The translations under genes were made by a program, and so were the position numbers. Positions 8,309 through 17,422 of a stretch of DNA of 33,102 bases are shown here, in pieces; positions within the stretch are counted from its first letter, which is position 1; every line of letters starts with the position of its first letter. A model generated the notes under the pieces. The model saw only the letters and a list, made by a program, of their open reading frames with translations. It was not told the origin of the DNA and ran no database searches. The stretch is from Deltaproteobacteria bacterium (GTDB lineage Bacteria; Myxococcota_A; UBA9042). The stretch is from the NCBI GenBank assembly GCA_016875335.1, contig VGRO01000045.1, forward strand, positions 1 to 33,102. The letters run 5' to 3'.

Positions 8309-11300
8309 ATGCGTAGTGCCCTTCCCTGGTTTTTGGTCATCGTGCTGGGGTGTTTGGCCATCGCGCTGGCGGGCTGCGATTCCCCCGCCGCCGCGGTGCC
8401 CGAGACGACTGCGGCCGCCGATGTGGGCGCCCTCGACGGCAATCCGTCGCAGGTGCAAGACCAGGCCGCCGGGGACGGCGCAGCGCCCAACGACGCAGGG
8501 CAGGACGCACCTGGGGCTGAAGACGCCCCGGCGGACCAGTCCAGCGGTGGCGACACCGTCGACGCGGCGGCAGCGCAGCAATGCGTGACAGTCGCAGACT
8601 GCCCCGCTGCGCCCGCTTGCCACGCCGCTGCCTGCACGCTCAAGGGCACATGCGCCTATAGCCCGAAATCCGACGGCAGCCTGTGCGACGACGGCAACGC
8701 CTGCACGACCGGCGACCTGTGCACCAGCGCCGCCTGCGCCGGCCCGAGCGCGCTCGACTGCAACGACGACAACCCCTGCACGGGCGACAAGTGCAATCCG
8801 TTGGCCGGATGCGTCAACCTGCCCGTCGCGGCTTCGACCGCCTGTGACGACGGCAACGTCTGCACGGCCGGCGACGCATGCGAGGCGGGCAAATGTCAGC
8901 CGGGCGCGGGCATCTGCCAGTGCCAAGCCAACGCCGACTGCGGCAAGTTCGAAGACGGCGACCTGTGCAACGGCACGCTCTACTGCGACAAGTCGGCCGG
9001 CCCGCCCTACACCTGCAAGCTCAATCCTGCGACGCTGGTGGTCTGCCCAAAGGACAACGACGGCCCGTGCCAGAAGAACGCGTGCCTGGCCGCGACAGGC
9101 TCCTGCCAGCTCGTCACCGTCGGCGAGAACACGCCCTGCGACGATGGCGACAAGTGCACGGCCGGCGACTACTGCGAAAAAGGCCTGTGTCACGCCGGCA
9201 CCAACACCTGCTACTGCAAGCAGGACGCCGACTGCAAGGGCCAGGAAGACGGCAACGCCTGCAACGGCACGCTGTTCTGCAACAAGGCGACCGCGCAGTG
9301 CGAGGTCCATCCGCTGACCGTCGTCACCTGCCAGACCTACGCGGACACCGCGTGCAGCAAGAACCTGTGCAACCCCAAGGACGGCAAGTGCCACTACATC
9401 CCTGTCGCCGAGGGCAAGCCGTGCGACGACGGCAACGCCTGCACCCCCAACGAGGTCTGCCAACAGGGGGCGTGTACCACCGCCACCAACATCTGCGAAT
9501 GCGCCAAGGACGCCGACTGTGCCAAGAAGGAAGACGGCAACCTGTGCAACGGCACGCTCTACTGCGACGTGAAGGCCAACGCGTGCAAGGTCAACCCGGC
9601 CACCGTGGTCGCATGCGTCACCGACGACGATCCGGCCTGCCTGCGCGACGTGTGCAACGCCAAGACCGGCAAGTGCGAAGCTCTGTCGCTGCCCAAAGAC
9701 GGCACGGGGTGCGACGACGGCAACGCCTGCACGCCGGTCGATGTCTGCAAGGGCGGCCAGTGTACGGCCTCGGTCAACACCTGCGAGTGCCAGCAGGACG
9801 GCGACTGCAAGGCCAAAGAAGACGGCAACCTGTGCAACGGCACGCTCTATTGCGACAAGGCTGCTGGCAAATGCGCTGTCAACCCGGCGACCGTCATTGC
9901 CTGCCCAAGTGTCTTTGACGAGGCGTGCCTCAAGAACCAGTGCGACCCCAAGACCGGCGGCTGCGGGATGAAGCCTACCCTGCAAGGCAACCAGTGCGGC
10001 GGCGACAACGCCTGCAGCGCGGGCGGCTGGTGCAACCTCGGCACCTGCGAGGTCACGGCCGGCAGCGTCTGCGCGTGTTCCACAGACCAAGACTGCGGCA
10101 AGTTCGACGACGGCGACCTGTGCACCGGCACCATGTACTGCGACAAGACCGGTCCCGCGCCCGTGTGCAAGGTCAACCCGAATACGGTCGTGGTCTGCCC
10201 GAAGGTCAACGATACGGCTTGCACCAAGAACCAATGCGCGCCACAGACCGGAGCGTGCAAGGTGACCGTGGTCAGCGGCGTGTGCGACGACTTCAACCCG
10301 TGCACGACCGCGGACCTGTGCGCCAACGGCAACTGCAAAGGCGGCGACCCGCTGTTGTGCAACGACGGCAACGCCTGCACCAAGGACGCCTGCCAGGTCG
10401 GCTTTGGCTGCGTGTCCCAAGCCTTGGACCCGAGCGCCTGCGACGACCAGAACCCGTGTACCGGCGACGGCTGCGATCCGGCGGTGGGCTGTACCCACGG
10501 GTTCGCCAGCAACCTGTGCAGCGACGGCGACCCGTGTACCCAAGGCGATGCGTGCAAATTCGGCGCCTGCAAGGGCGACAGCGCGCAGTGCGACGACGCC
10601 AATGTGTGCACAGACGACGCTTGCAAGTCCGACGCCAACGGCTGCGTGTACCTGCCCAACGCGGCGACGTGCAGCGACGGCAACGCCTGCACCGTCCAAG
10701 ACGTATGCGCGCTGGGCAAGTGCGTAGGCAACGGCGCCGCCAACTGCGACGACGGCAGCGCGTGCACCACCGACGCTTGCTCGCCCAAGGTAGGCTGCCA
10801 ACACGGCTTTGCGGCCGCGAGTTGCGACGACGGCAACCCGTGCACGCTGTCCGACGGCTGCAAAGACGGGGCATGCGTGGGCACCGCCAAAGTCTGCGAC
10901 GACGGCAGCCCGTGCACCAACGACGCTTGCGACCCCAAATCGGGCTGTACAGCGACTGCCAACGCGGCCCCGTGCAGCGACGGCAACGCCTGCACCAGCG
11001 GCGACGCCTGCAAGGACGGTGCGTGCGGCTACGGCAAGGTGGTGGTGTGCAGCGACAGCAACCCGTGTACGGACGACGCCTGCGACCCCAAGAGCGGCTG
11101 CGTGACGACCGCGAACACCGCGCCATGCGACGACGGCAACGCCTGCACCCAGAAGGACGTGTGCAAGCTCGGCCTGTGCGCCGGCCTGGCGCAATGCGAG
11201 GACGGCAATCCCTGCACCGACGACGGCTGCGCCGCTGGCCAATGTGCGCACGTGAACAACGGCGGCGCCTGCAACGACGGCAATGCATGCACCACCGGCG

Positions 11301-13885
11301 ACAAGTGCGCGGGCGGCAAATGTGCGGGCGCAGGCAAGCTGGCGTGCGACGACAACAACGTGTGCACCGAGGACGGTTGTGACCCGACCAGCGGCTGCAC
11401 CCAGGTCGCCAACAGCGCCACCTGCGACGATGCCAACGCCTGCACCGCTGGCGACGCGTGCAAATCGGGCGCGTGCAAAGGCGCCAACAAGCCCTGCGAC
11501 GACAACAACGCATGCACCGACGACAGTTGCGACATCGCCAAGGGTTGTCTCGCGGTCGCCAACACCAAGCCGTGCGACGACAGCAACGCCTGCACCCCAA
11601 ACGACGCCTGCGCCGCCGGCAAGTGCGCGCCGGGCAAAACCAAGGACTGCGACGACAACAACGTGTGCACGGCCGACGCGTGCCTGCCCACCACCGGCCA
11701 GTGCCAGCATGTCAACACCGCGGCCAAGGCCTGCGACGACAACAACCCATGCACCGACGACAGTTGCCACTTCCTGCTCGGCTGCGGCCACGCCAACAAC
11801 GCGGTGGCGTGCAGCGACGGCAACCCCTGCACCGACAAGGATGGCTGCGCCAACGCCAAATGCGCGCCCGGCGACGCCATCGTGTGCGACGACGGCAAGC
11901 TGTGCACCGACGACGCCTGTGATCCCAAGAGCGGGTGCGTCGCCAATGCCAATACCAAGGCGTGCGACGACGGCGTGGCATGCACCATCAACGACAAGTG
12001 CAGCGGCGGCAAATGTGCCGGCACGGTCAACTGCGACGACAAGAACCCTTGTACCGACGACAGTTGCCTCCAGGGCGCGTGCAGCTTCGCCGCCAACAGT
12101 GCGGCTTGCAACGACAACAACCCGTGTACGCTGGGCGAGGCGTGTGCTGGCGGCGCCTGCAAGCCCGCCAAAGTCGTCCTCTGCGACGACGGCGATGTGT
12201 GCACCGACGACTACTGCGACACCAGTGTGCCCAATGGCTGCGCCAACAAGTTCAACAGCGCCCCATGCAGTTTTCCGGGGTCGTGCGCCCAGGACGACGT
12301 GTGCGTCCAGGGCAAATGCACCGAGGGCAAGACGGGCCGGCTGGGCACGACCACATTTGGCACGATTTGGGATCCGGCCGCGGGTTCCAAGCCGGGCCTG
12401 CAGTCCTACGACGAGTTCCTGGGCGGGGTCACCTGGGACAGCGGCAGTTTCGTCGGCTTGGGGCGGACGGCGATCTCCAACAATTCCAACGAGAGCCATG
12501 CCGCGGTCGTGCGCTTCAAGCCCAACGGCGATGTGCAATGGGCGTCGTACTGGAACGACGTCGGAACCGTCTCGCACGCCTGGACCGGCTTTGTGCGCCC
12601 AGACGGCAAGCTCATGGTCGCAGGCTGGGGTGGCAACCTCCAGGGCAAGTTCATTGCCACCGTGGCGGCCGACGGCAAACGCGAAGCCCTGTGGAAACCG
12701 CGTGTTTCCAAGTGGGGCGATGGCCAGGCCTTCCACCTCGGCCCGCGGCCGACCGGCGGCGCGACGCACTACGTCCTGTGCGGCCAGAACCACTCCGACG
12801 GCTTGCTTGCCAGCCTGGTCGTGGTCGACGCCACCGGCAAGCTGGTCACCGACACGGAGTTCGGTTATTGGGGCAACAACAACCACAACCGCTGCGTGGC
12901 CACCTTCCCCTGGGATACCGCCAGCGGGGATCTGGTGTGGATCGGCAGCTCCAACAACGCCGTCGGCATGCAGGCCGGCGGCGCCAACACCAGCCTGGGC
13001 GGCGTCGACGCGGTCTTCGGCAAGGTTGTCTTTGGCAGCGACGGCGTACCCAAGCTGACGCTGCTCAAGCGCTACGGGGGAACTGAAAACGACTTCGTTC
13101 ACCGCGTGATTGCCAAACCAAGCGGCGCGGGGTGGTTTGTGGCCGGCTCGACCATGGTGAAAGGCCAAGGCATGCCCGACGCCTGGGTGTTCTCGCTGGA
13201 CCACCTCGGCAACCTGGAATGGGAGTACAAGTTCGGCACGCCCGGCCCCGACGAGGCTTGGGGTCTGGCCGGCTTCCCGGACGGCACGGTAGTCGCCTCC
13301 GGTTGGGTGCGCGAGGGCACGACTTCGAAAAACGCGATCGGCGTGCGCCTGAACCACAAGGGCATGTCGCTGTGGACCCTGTCTGCGAACCTGGCCAGCC
13401 TTCAGGTGGACACCTGGCAGGACGTCGTGGTGCCCGCCGACGGCGATCTGCGCTTTGTGGGAACGCTGTACAGCATCACGCCGGGCCACGAATTCCTGGT
13501 CAACCGCGTCGACCCTTGGGGCGCCACGACCTGCAGCCTGGCCGGCGGCATCTGCGGCGGCAAGCGCTACAAGGACTGCGACGACGGCAATTGGTGCACC
13601 GACGACCACTGCGACTACACCAGCGGCTGCAAGTCCATTGGCAACAAGGGCAAATGCGAAGATGGCAACGCCTGCACGCCGAGCGACACCTGCAACGGCG
13701 CGACCTGCGAGTCGAGTCCGGCCAAGGACTGCGACGACGGCAACCCGTGCACCACCGAGACCTGCGACCCCAAGCAGTGCGTCGGCTACCCGTGCAACCA
13801 GGCGCAGGCGTGCAAGTTTTCGACCATGCCCGACGGCGTCTCGTGCGGCACCGGCAAGGTGTGCAAGGGTGGAAAATGCGAGTAG
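8309..13885 (+). CDS. Giant Cys-repeat (Dicty_CTDC-like) lipoprotein with inserted propeller-like domain
   Basis: 1858 aa. Residues 1-23 are a lipoprotein signal (hydrophobic stretch, LAGC lipobox, lipidated C23). An Ala/Asp/Gly-rich linker runs to about 90. Next come about 32 Cys-rich motifs of the form CxDGNxCTxxxxC up to about 1340, resembling the Dictyostelium repeat Pfam family. Residues about 1343-1740 contain no such repeats but recurring strand-turn motifs (VVRFKPNGDVQW, VFSLDHLGNLEWEY, VRLNHKGMSLW) typical of delta-60/quinoprotein-style beta-propellers. Three more Cys motifs close the protein. It is probably surface-exposed and disulfide-stapled; adhesion or matrix roles are guesses. 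No strong Shine-Dalgarno precedes the ATG (TTTGAG only). The gene contains no TTA, CTA or TCA codons, which leaves the whole opposite strand open in a shadow frame. Confidence 0.9.
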   Translation: MRSALPWFLVIVLGCLAIALAGCDSPAAAVPETTAAADVGALDGNPSQVQDQAAGDGAAPNDAGQDAPGAEDAPADQSSGGDTVDAAAAQQCVTVADCPAAPACHAAACTLKGTCAYSPKSDGSLCDDGNACTTGDLCTSAACAGPSALDCNDDNPCTGDKCNPLAGCVNLPVAASTACDDGNVCTAGDACEAGKCQPGAGICQCQANADCGKFEDGDLCNGTLYCDKSAGPPYTCKLNPATLVVCPKDNDGPCQKNACLAATGSCQLVTVGENTPCDDGDKCTAGDYCEKGLCHAGTNTCYCKQDADCKGQEDGNACNGTLFCNKATAQCEVHPLTVVTCQTYADTACSKNLCNPKDGKCHYIPVAEGKPCDDGNACTPNEVCQQGACTTATNICECAKDADCAKKEDGNLCNGTLYCDVKANACKVNPATVVACVTDDDPACLRDVCNAKTGKCEALSLPKDGTGCDDGNACTPVDVCKGGQCTASVNTCECQQDGDCKAKEDGNLCNGTLYCDKAAGKCAVNPATVIACPSVFDEACLKNQCDPKTGGCGMKPTLQGNQCGGDNACSAGGWCNLGTCEVTAGSVCACSTDQDCGKFDDGDLCTGTMYCDKTGPAPVCKVNPNTVVVCPKVNDTACTKNQCAPQTGACKVTVVSGVCDDFNPCTTADLCANGNCKGGDPLLCNDGNACTKDACQVGFGCVSQALDPSACDDQNPCTGDGCDPAVGCTHGFASNLCSDGDPCTQGDACKFGACKGDSAQCDDANVCTDDACKSDANGCVYLPNAATCSDGNACTVQDVCALGKCVGNGAANCDDGSACTTDACSPKVGCQHGFAAASCDDGNPCTLSDGCKDGACVGTAKVCDDGSPCTNDACDPKSGCTATANAAPCSDGNACTSGDACKDGACGYGKVVVCSDSNPCTDDACDPKSGCVTTANTAPCDDGNACTQKDVCKLGLCAGLAQCEDGNPCTDDGCAAGQCAHVNNGGACNDGNACTTGDKCAGGKCAGAGKLACDDNNVCTEDGCDPTSGCTQVANSATCDDANACTAGDACKSGACKGANKPCDDNNACTDDSCDIAKGCLAVANTKPCDDSNACTPNDACAAGKCAPGKTKDCDDNNVCTADACLPTTGQCQHVNTAAKACDDNNPCTDDSCHFLLGCGHANNAVACSDGNPCTDKDGCANAKCAPGDAIVCDDGKLCTDDACDPKSGCVANANTKACDDGVACTINDKCSGGKCAGTVNCDDKNPCTDDSCLQGACSFAANSAACNDNNPCTLGEACAGGACKPAKVVLCDDGDVCTDDYCDTSVPNGCANKFNSAPCSFPGSCAQDDVCVQGKCTEGKTGRLGTTTFGTIWDPAAGSKPGLQSYDEFLGGVTWDSGSFVGLGRTAISNNSNESHAAVVRFKPNGDVQWASYWNDVGTVSHAWTGFVRPDGKLMVAGWGGNLQGKFIATVAADGKREALWKPRVSKWGDGQAFHLGPRPTGGATHYVLCGQNHSDGLLASLVVVDATGKLVTDTEFGYWGNNNHNRCVATFPWDTASGDLVWIGSSNNAVGMQAGGANTSLGGVDAVFGKVVFGSDGVPKLTLLKRYGGTENDFVHRVIAKPSGAGWFVAGSTMVKGQGMPDAWVFSLDHLGNLEWEYKFGTPGPDEAWGLAGFPDGTVVASGWVREGTTSKNAIGVRLNHKGMSLWTLSANLASLQVDTWQDVVVPADGDLRFVGTLYSITPGHEFLVNRVDPWGATTCSLAGGICGGKRYKDCDDGNWCTDDHCDYTSGCKSIGNKGKCEDGNACTPSDTCNGATCESSPAKDCDDGNPCTTETCDPKQCVGYPCNQAQACKFSTMPDGVSCGTGKVCKGGKCE
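8843..10282 (+). repeat. Five tandem ~288-bp (about 96-aa) Cys-rich repeat units
   Basis: Within the giant lipoprotein gene, five long units begin at 8843, 9137, 9422, 9710 and 9994, with spacings of 294, 285, 288 and 284 bp; the next motif type begins at 10283. Each unit has a CDDGNxCT motif, a CxCxxDxDC segment, the block EDGNLCNGTLYCD (copies near 8951, 9245, 9530, 9818, 10106), then VNPATVVxC and KNxCxPKTGxC. The fifth copy is diverged at its first motif (CGGDNACS). Several blocks are nearly identical in DNA, suggesting tandem duplication with little divergence. Confidence 0.9.
10283..12330 (+). repeat. Array of alternating two-type short Cys repeats (~150-bp dimer period)
   Basis: From 10283 the protein switches to short motifs of two kinds. 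Type A is CxDGNxCTxxDxCxxGxC; type B is CxDxNxCTxDxCDxxxGC, one residue shorter between CT and the next Cys. From about 10529 they alternate A-B-A-B with one exception near 11670-11760 (B-B). Successive A motifs start at 10670, 10823, 10973 and 11126, a period of 150-153 bp (50-51 aa). The 17-mer GACGGCAACGCCTGCAC recurs many times, so the DNA is prone to slippage or recombination. Confidence 0.85.
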
Positions 13886-13930
13886 CCGCGGTTGCCGCTG
13901 CCCTGGCCGGCGCGCGGCTCCGTCCAAGGT

Positions 13931-13959
13931 TTGATCTCGGACTTCGGTTACCCTGTATA
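13931..13959 (+). promoter_or_regulatory. Possible sigma-70-type promoter for the lipase-like gene
   Basis: TTGATC (13931-13936) and TGTATA (13954-13959) are separated by 17 bp and end 33 bp before the ATG at 13993. This is one of the few A+T-rich spots in the 107-bp gap after the giant gene. It is a weak prediction from consensus likeness only. Confidence 0.35.
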
Positions 13960-13992
13960 CCCTCGCCGCCCGACCGGTCCGGGGAGTCCGCC

Positions 13993-16023
13993 ATGCGCAC
14001 CTTCGTCGCCTCCTTGCTTGCGTTGACCGCCGTGGCATGCACCGATCCCGCCGTGTCCGCCGGCAATCCCGGCGACGCGAAAGGCGGCGCCGATGCCGCC
14101 ATCGCCAGCGACGCGGGCCCCGACGGCGGCGCCCTGGCCGACACCGCCAAGCCCGACGCCGGCTTGCAACCCATCGACGTCGCCTTTGCATGCACGGGCA
14201 CGACGATGCTGCTCTACGACCCGGCGGGGCCCAAGCAGATCACGACCTTCCCTGATGAGTTCTACACCGTGGACGACCCCAAGACGGCGACCGGCGTGCG
14301 GGTCCAGTTCGATCCCGCGCTGCCGTGGATCAAGACGGGGCCCAAGATCCTGTCGCGGGCGTTCGAGGACTTGAACGCGCTCGACGGCTGGGGCGTGACG
14401 GCGGCCGTAACGTTTCGCTTCGACGCACCGGTGGGCGCCCACCTGCCCTCGGGCCCGACATCGGTGGACGCGGCCGGCCTGCTGTTTGCCGACCTTGGCC
14501 CCATCGGCCAACTTTGGGCCAAGCCCGAGCGCGTGCCATTCGAGGTCCAGTTGACCGACGAGGGCCGAACCGTGTTGCTGTGGCCCATGCGCCCGTTGCG
14601 CCCCAAGCACCGGCACGCCGTGGTGTGGACCCTTGACCAGCCGGCCGACGACGGCTTTTGCATCCAGGCCAGTGCGGCACTGCGTCAGATCCTGCGCAAC
14701 AACGGGGGCGATCCGCGCCTGGACCGCCTATCGTGGCGAGCCCAGGAGGCCCTGGCCGCGCTCGGCATCCAGCCCAGCGAGGTATCGGCGCTCGCGGTGT
14801 TCACGACCCAGAGCACGACCGACCTGTCGATCAAGGTCGCCAAGGATATCGCGGGCCGCGCGTTCGCGTGGTCGGGTCCGGCAACCTGCGAAAAAACCAT
14901 GCTCTTTCGCAAATGCGACCGGCCGTTCGTGGCCCACGACTACCGAGACGGGCGCGTGGTCCAGGACGGCACACCCCAAAAGCCGTGGACCCTGACGGTC
15001 AGCGTGTGGCTGCCCAACGACGCCAAGGGACCTGTGCCGGCGGCGGTTTTCGGCCACGGGCTCGGCTCGGGGCGCAGCCAGGGAAAGGCGCTGGCCGAAT
15101 TGGCCGCCCCGCAGGGCATCGCCACCGTGGCCGTCGACGCGCCGGCGCACGGCGACCACCCGGGCGCCAATCCCAAGCCGCAGGGCACGCTGCCGACCGT
15201 CATCCAGTTCTTTGGCCTCGACGTGGCGACCTTGAGCGTCGATGGCCTCAAGTTGCGCGACCACTGGCGCCAGGCGACCTACGACAAGCTGCAGTTGGTG
15301 CAGCTCCTGCTGGCGGACCCCGACATCGACGGCGACGGCAAGGCCGACCTCGACACCCAAAAGCTCATGTACCTGGGCGTTTCGCTCGGCGGCATCATGG
15401 GGTCGGAGTTGCTGGCGCTCACGCCCCATCTCAAGGCCGCTGTGCTGTCGGTGCCGGGTGCGCGCGTGTCGAGCATCATCAGCGACAGCCAGGAATTCGC
15501 ACCGCTCATCTTCGCGTTCAAGCCCGACGGCACCAGCGACGGCGACGTCATCCGCTTCTTTCCGATGCTACAGACGCTGCTCGACGCGGGCGACGCCGGG
15601 GCCTACGCGCCGCACGTCAGCAAGGACCGCCTTGCGGGCGCCGGGCCGCCGCCGCACCTGCTGATGCAGATGGCCATGAATGACGAGATCGTGCCCAACA
15701 CCGCCAACCGCGTGCTGGCGCGGGCGCTCGGCCTCGGGCACGCACCGCCGGTCGCCGCGCCGGTCGGCCTGCTGCCGGTACTCGGCCCGTTGCCGGTCAA
15801 GGGCAACTTGCCGGGCGGGGTGAGCGGCGTGCTTTTCCAGTTCGATCGCGCGACGACCCAGAAAGGCAAGCCGCCCGAGCCGAGCGCACACGGCAACGTG
15901 CCCAAATGCGCAGAGGCGATGGCCCAGGACCTTCACTTCCTGCAGAGTTGGATGGCGACCGGAGTGGCCGAGGTCATCGACCCCTACGCGCTCCTGGGCA
16001 CCCCGGCGCTCGGGTCGAAGTAG
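13993..16023 (+). CDS. Lipase-like alpha/beta-hydrolase lipoprotein
   Basis: 676 aa, starting at ATG 13993 behind GGGGAG. A signal peptide ends at a lipobox-like AVAC (C16), followed by an Asp/Ala/Gly linker. Residues about 60-330 start with LLYDPAGPKQITTFPDEFYT and resemble the N-terminal region of bacterial virulence-factor-type lipases. The hydrolase domain follows: an oxyanion motif GHGLGSG near residue 355, the nucleophile elbow GVSLGG with Ser464, a probable acid in MNDEIVPN, and a candidate His in PSAHGN near the C-terminus. The enzyme would sit on the outer surface or in the periplasm and hydrolyse esters; lipid versus other esters cannot be decided. The region IDGDGKADLD is Asp-rich and could bind Ca2+. 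It lies 107 bp after the giant repeat lipoprotein on the same strand. Confidence 0.82.
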   Translation: MRTFVASLLALTAVACTDPAVSAGNPGDAKGGADAAIASDAGPDGGALADTAKPDAGLQPIDVAFACTGTTMLLYDPAGPKQITTFPDEFYTVDDPKTATGVRVQFDPALPWIKTGPKILSRAFEDLNALDGWGVTAAVTFRFDAPVGAHLPSGPTSVDAAGLLFADLGPIGQLWAKPERVPFEVQLTDEGRTVLLWPMRPLRPKHRHAVVWTLDQPADDGFCIQASAALRQILRNNGGDPRLDRLSWRAQEALAALGIQPSEVSALAVFTTQSTTDLSIKVAKDIAGRAFAWSGPATCEKTMLFRKCDRPFVAHDYRDGRVVQDGTPQKPWTLTVSVWLPNDAKGPVPAAVFGHGLGSGRSQGKALAELAAPQGIATVAVDAPAHGDHPGANPKPQGTLPTVIQFFGLDVATLSVDGLKLRDHWRQATYDKLQLVQLLLADPDIDGDGKADLDTQKLMYLGVSLGGIMGSELLALTPHLKAAVLSVPGARVSSIISDSQEFAPLIFAFKPDGTSDGDVIRFFPMLQTLLDAGDAGAYAPHVSKDRLAGAGPPPHLLMQMAMNDEIVPNTANRVLARALGLGHAPPVAAPVGLLPVLGPLPVKGNLPGGVSGVLFQFDRATTQKGKPPEPSAHGNVPKCAEAMAQDLHFLQSWMATGVAEVIDPYALLGTPALGSK

Positions 16024-16030
16024 GCCCACC

Positions 16031-16048
16031 GCGGGCGTTCTGGCCCGC
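16031..16048 (+). terminator. GC-rich hairpin after the lipase-like gene
   Basis: GCGGGC and GCCCGC (6-bp perfect stem, 6-nt loop) lie 7 bp after the lipase-like stop codon. There is no following T-run, so it is at most an imperfect intrinsic terminator or a mRNA 3'-end stabiliser. Confidence 0.4.
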
Positions 16049-16078
16049 AACTGCGGTGTGCAAGACGGCTGAGCGTTG

Positions 16079-16140
16079 CCCTGCGCGCAGGGGAGATCGC
16101 CTGGAACCGATGGTCGCCCTGCGCAGACTACCTCAGGGCG
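16079..16140. repeat. Two inverted repeats between convergent genes
   Basis: CCCTGCGCGCAGGG (16079-16092) is a perfect 14-bp palindrome. CGCCCTG (16115-16121) pairs with CAGGGCG (16134-16140) across a 12-nt loop. Both lie between the convergent lipase-like and AglD-like genes, where bidirectional termination would be expected; neither has a T-tract. Confidence 0.45.
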
Positions 16141-16179
16141 CGACAAACCTGGAACGCGCCGCGGCGAGCGCTTGGACGT

Positions 16180-17391
16180 TCAAGGCGGCGCCAATTGCGG
16201 ACTTGAATCGCCCTCATCCTCGTCGTCTTCGTCTTGCCGCAAACGGGCCACGACGCGCGCGTCCACCCAACTGCCCCACAGGCCGAAGGCGATGAGTTGG
16301 ACGGTCTGCACCAGCCACAACGCCAACGCAAAGGCCACCGTCCGCGGCGCCTGGTCGGCGATGCCGTAGAGACCCGCAGGCAAGAGCAGGAAGTACCAGA
16401 ACGTCCCCGCGTTGGCCGGGCCGTTGGGCACCATCATGCCGACGACCGCGCACGACATCATCGCGTAGGCTGCGACCACGGGCAGTTGGAGGCCGAAACC
16501 GCGCGCGAAAAGCCAGATGCCGAGGCCATTGATGCCCCAGTACACGACGGTCAGGCCGATGAACTGGGCCACGTGCAGCGGCGATCGCAACACGGCAAGG
16601 CCATCGATGAAGCTCGTGACCAGGCCGAGCAGCTTGTCGGCCAGGGCCATCGACAGGCGGCCGACGATGCGCCGCGTCCAGCGTTCGGTGAATTCGCGGG
16701 CGACCAGCGTCGCCAGCAGGGCCCCGAGCGCGCCCGCGAAGACCGCCATCGACGCCCAGGCGCCGACCCGCACTTCGGGGTAGCGAGCCAACGTCGCCGG
16801 ATGCACCTCGAAAAGGACCACGAAAAGAAGGCCCGCGACCAACAGCCCGTCCAACACCCGCTCCAACGCGACAGCGCCGACGCCTGCGCCAAAAGGCACC
16901 GGCGCGTGATCGAGGTCGTCGCGCGCCAGCAACAGCGGCCGCGCGAATTCGCCCAATCGCAAGGGCAACAGAAAGACCGCCATGAATCCGATCGCTCCCG
17001 CACGATTGAGCGCCCGCACCGGTACGCGCGCGAACGGCTCCAACAGGGGACGCCACCGCAGGACGCGCAGCCAGTGGATCACGGTGAGCATCAGGCCGTA
17101 CACGCCGAGCACGGCCAGGTCGAGCGACCAGACCACCGCCCCCTGATCGTTGACCAGCCGCACCACCCAGGCATCCATGCTGCTGCGGGCGATCTGCAAT
17201 GTGCCTGAAAATAGCTGACTTACCGGCCAGTTGCGCAACGACAGCCAGGTGAACAGGCCGCCCAGCAGCAGGCCGAGACCCCATCGCGTCCACACCGTGC
17301 GGCTGCTCGGACGGCGATGCTCGGGCAGGGCAGTGCCCACGACGCTCGGCGGCGCCTCGGCGGACAGGGTCTGGGGCGCCGGTTCGGTCAC
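16180..17391 (-). CDS. UPF0104 / AglD-type (LPG synthase TM region) integral membrane protein
   Basis: About 403 aa with roughly eight hydrophobic segments and the family features of the lysylphosphatidylglycerol-synthase transmembrane region: LPLRLGEFARPLLLAR after the third helix, ERVLDGLLVAG, and the late NGPANAGTFWYF segment. Members of this flippase-like family take part in lipid-linked sugar or lipid handling in the cytoplasmic membrane. The C-terminus is very acidic (DEDDEDEGD). It starts 31 nt after the UDP-sugar dehydrogenase stop, so the two probably form an operon for cell-surface glycans. The first codon is GTG at 17391 with no clear Shine-Dalgarno; an in-frame GTG 17 codons later is possible, so the exact start is uncertain. 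Substrate unknown. Confidence 0.8.
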   Translation of the reverse strand: MTEPAPQTLSAEAPPSVVGTALPEHRRPSSRTVWTRWGLGLLLGGLFTWLSLRNWPVSQLFSGTLQIARSSMDAWVVRLVNDQGAVVWSLDLAVLGVYGLMLTVIHWLRVLRWRPLLEPFARVPVRALNRAGAIGFMAVFLLPLRLGEFARPLLLARDDLDHAPVPFGAGVGAVALERVLDGLLVAGLLFVVLFEVHPATLARYPEVRVGAWASMAVFAGALGALLATLVAREFTERWTRRIVGRLSMALADKLLGLVTSFIDGLAVLRSPLHVAQFIGLTVVYWGINGLGIWLFARGFGLQLPVVAAYAMMSCAVVGMMVPNGPANAGTFWYFLLLPAGLYGIADQAPRTVAFALALWLVQTVQLIAFGLWGSWVDARVVARLRQDEDDEDEGDSSPQLAPP

Positions 17392-17422
17392 GATGCCAGA
17401 GGGTCGCGAAAGGGGCGATGGG

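Noticed and set aside
9925-11382. Plus-strand 485-codon frame within the giant gene
   Set aside because: Arg/Gln-rich shadow of the Cys-repeat frame, no start signal, no recognisable domain.
8309-12330. CRISPR-like or VNTR array because of regular DNA repeats
   Set aside because: The periodicity is in codon phase and encodes a clear repeat protein; there are no spacers of constant size or cas genes.
8144-14191. Minus-strand 2015-codon open frame as a gene
   Set aside because: It mirrors the giant lipoprotein gene codon by codon; its product is Arg-rich and GAGVAVVA-like with no domain, and the sense strand has a signal peptide, lipobox and known repeats.
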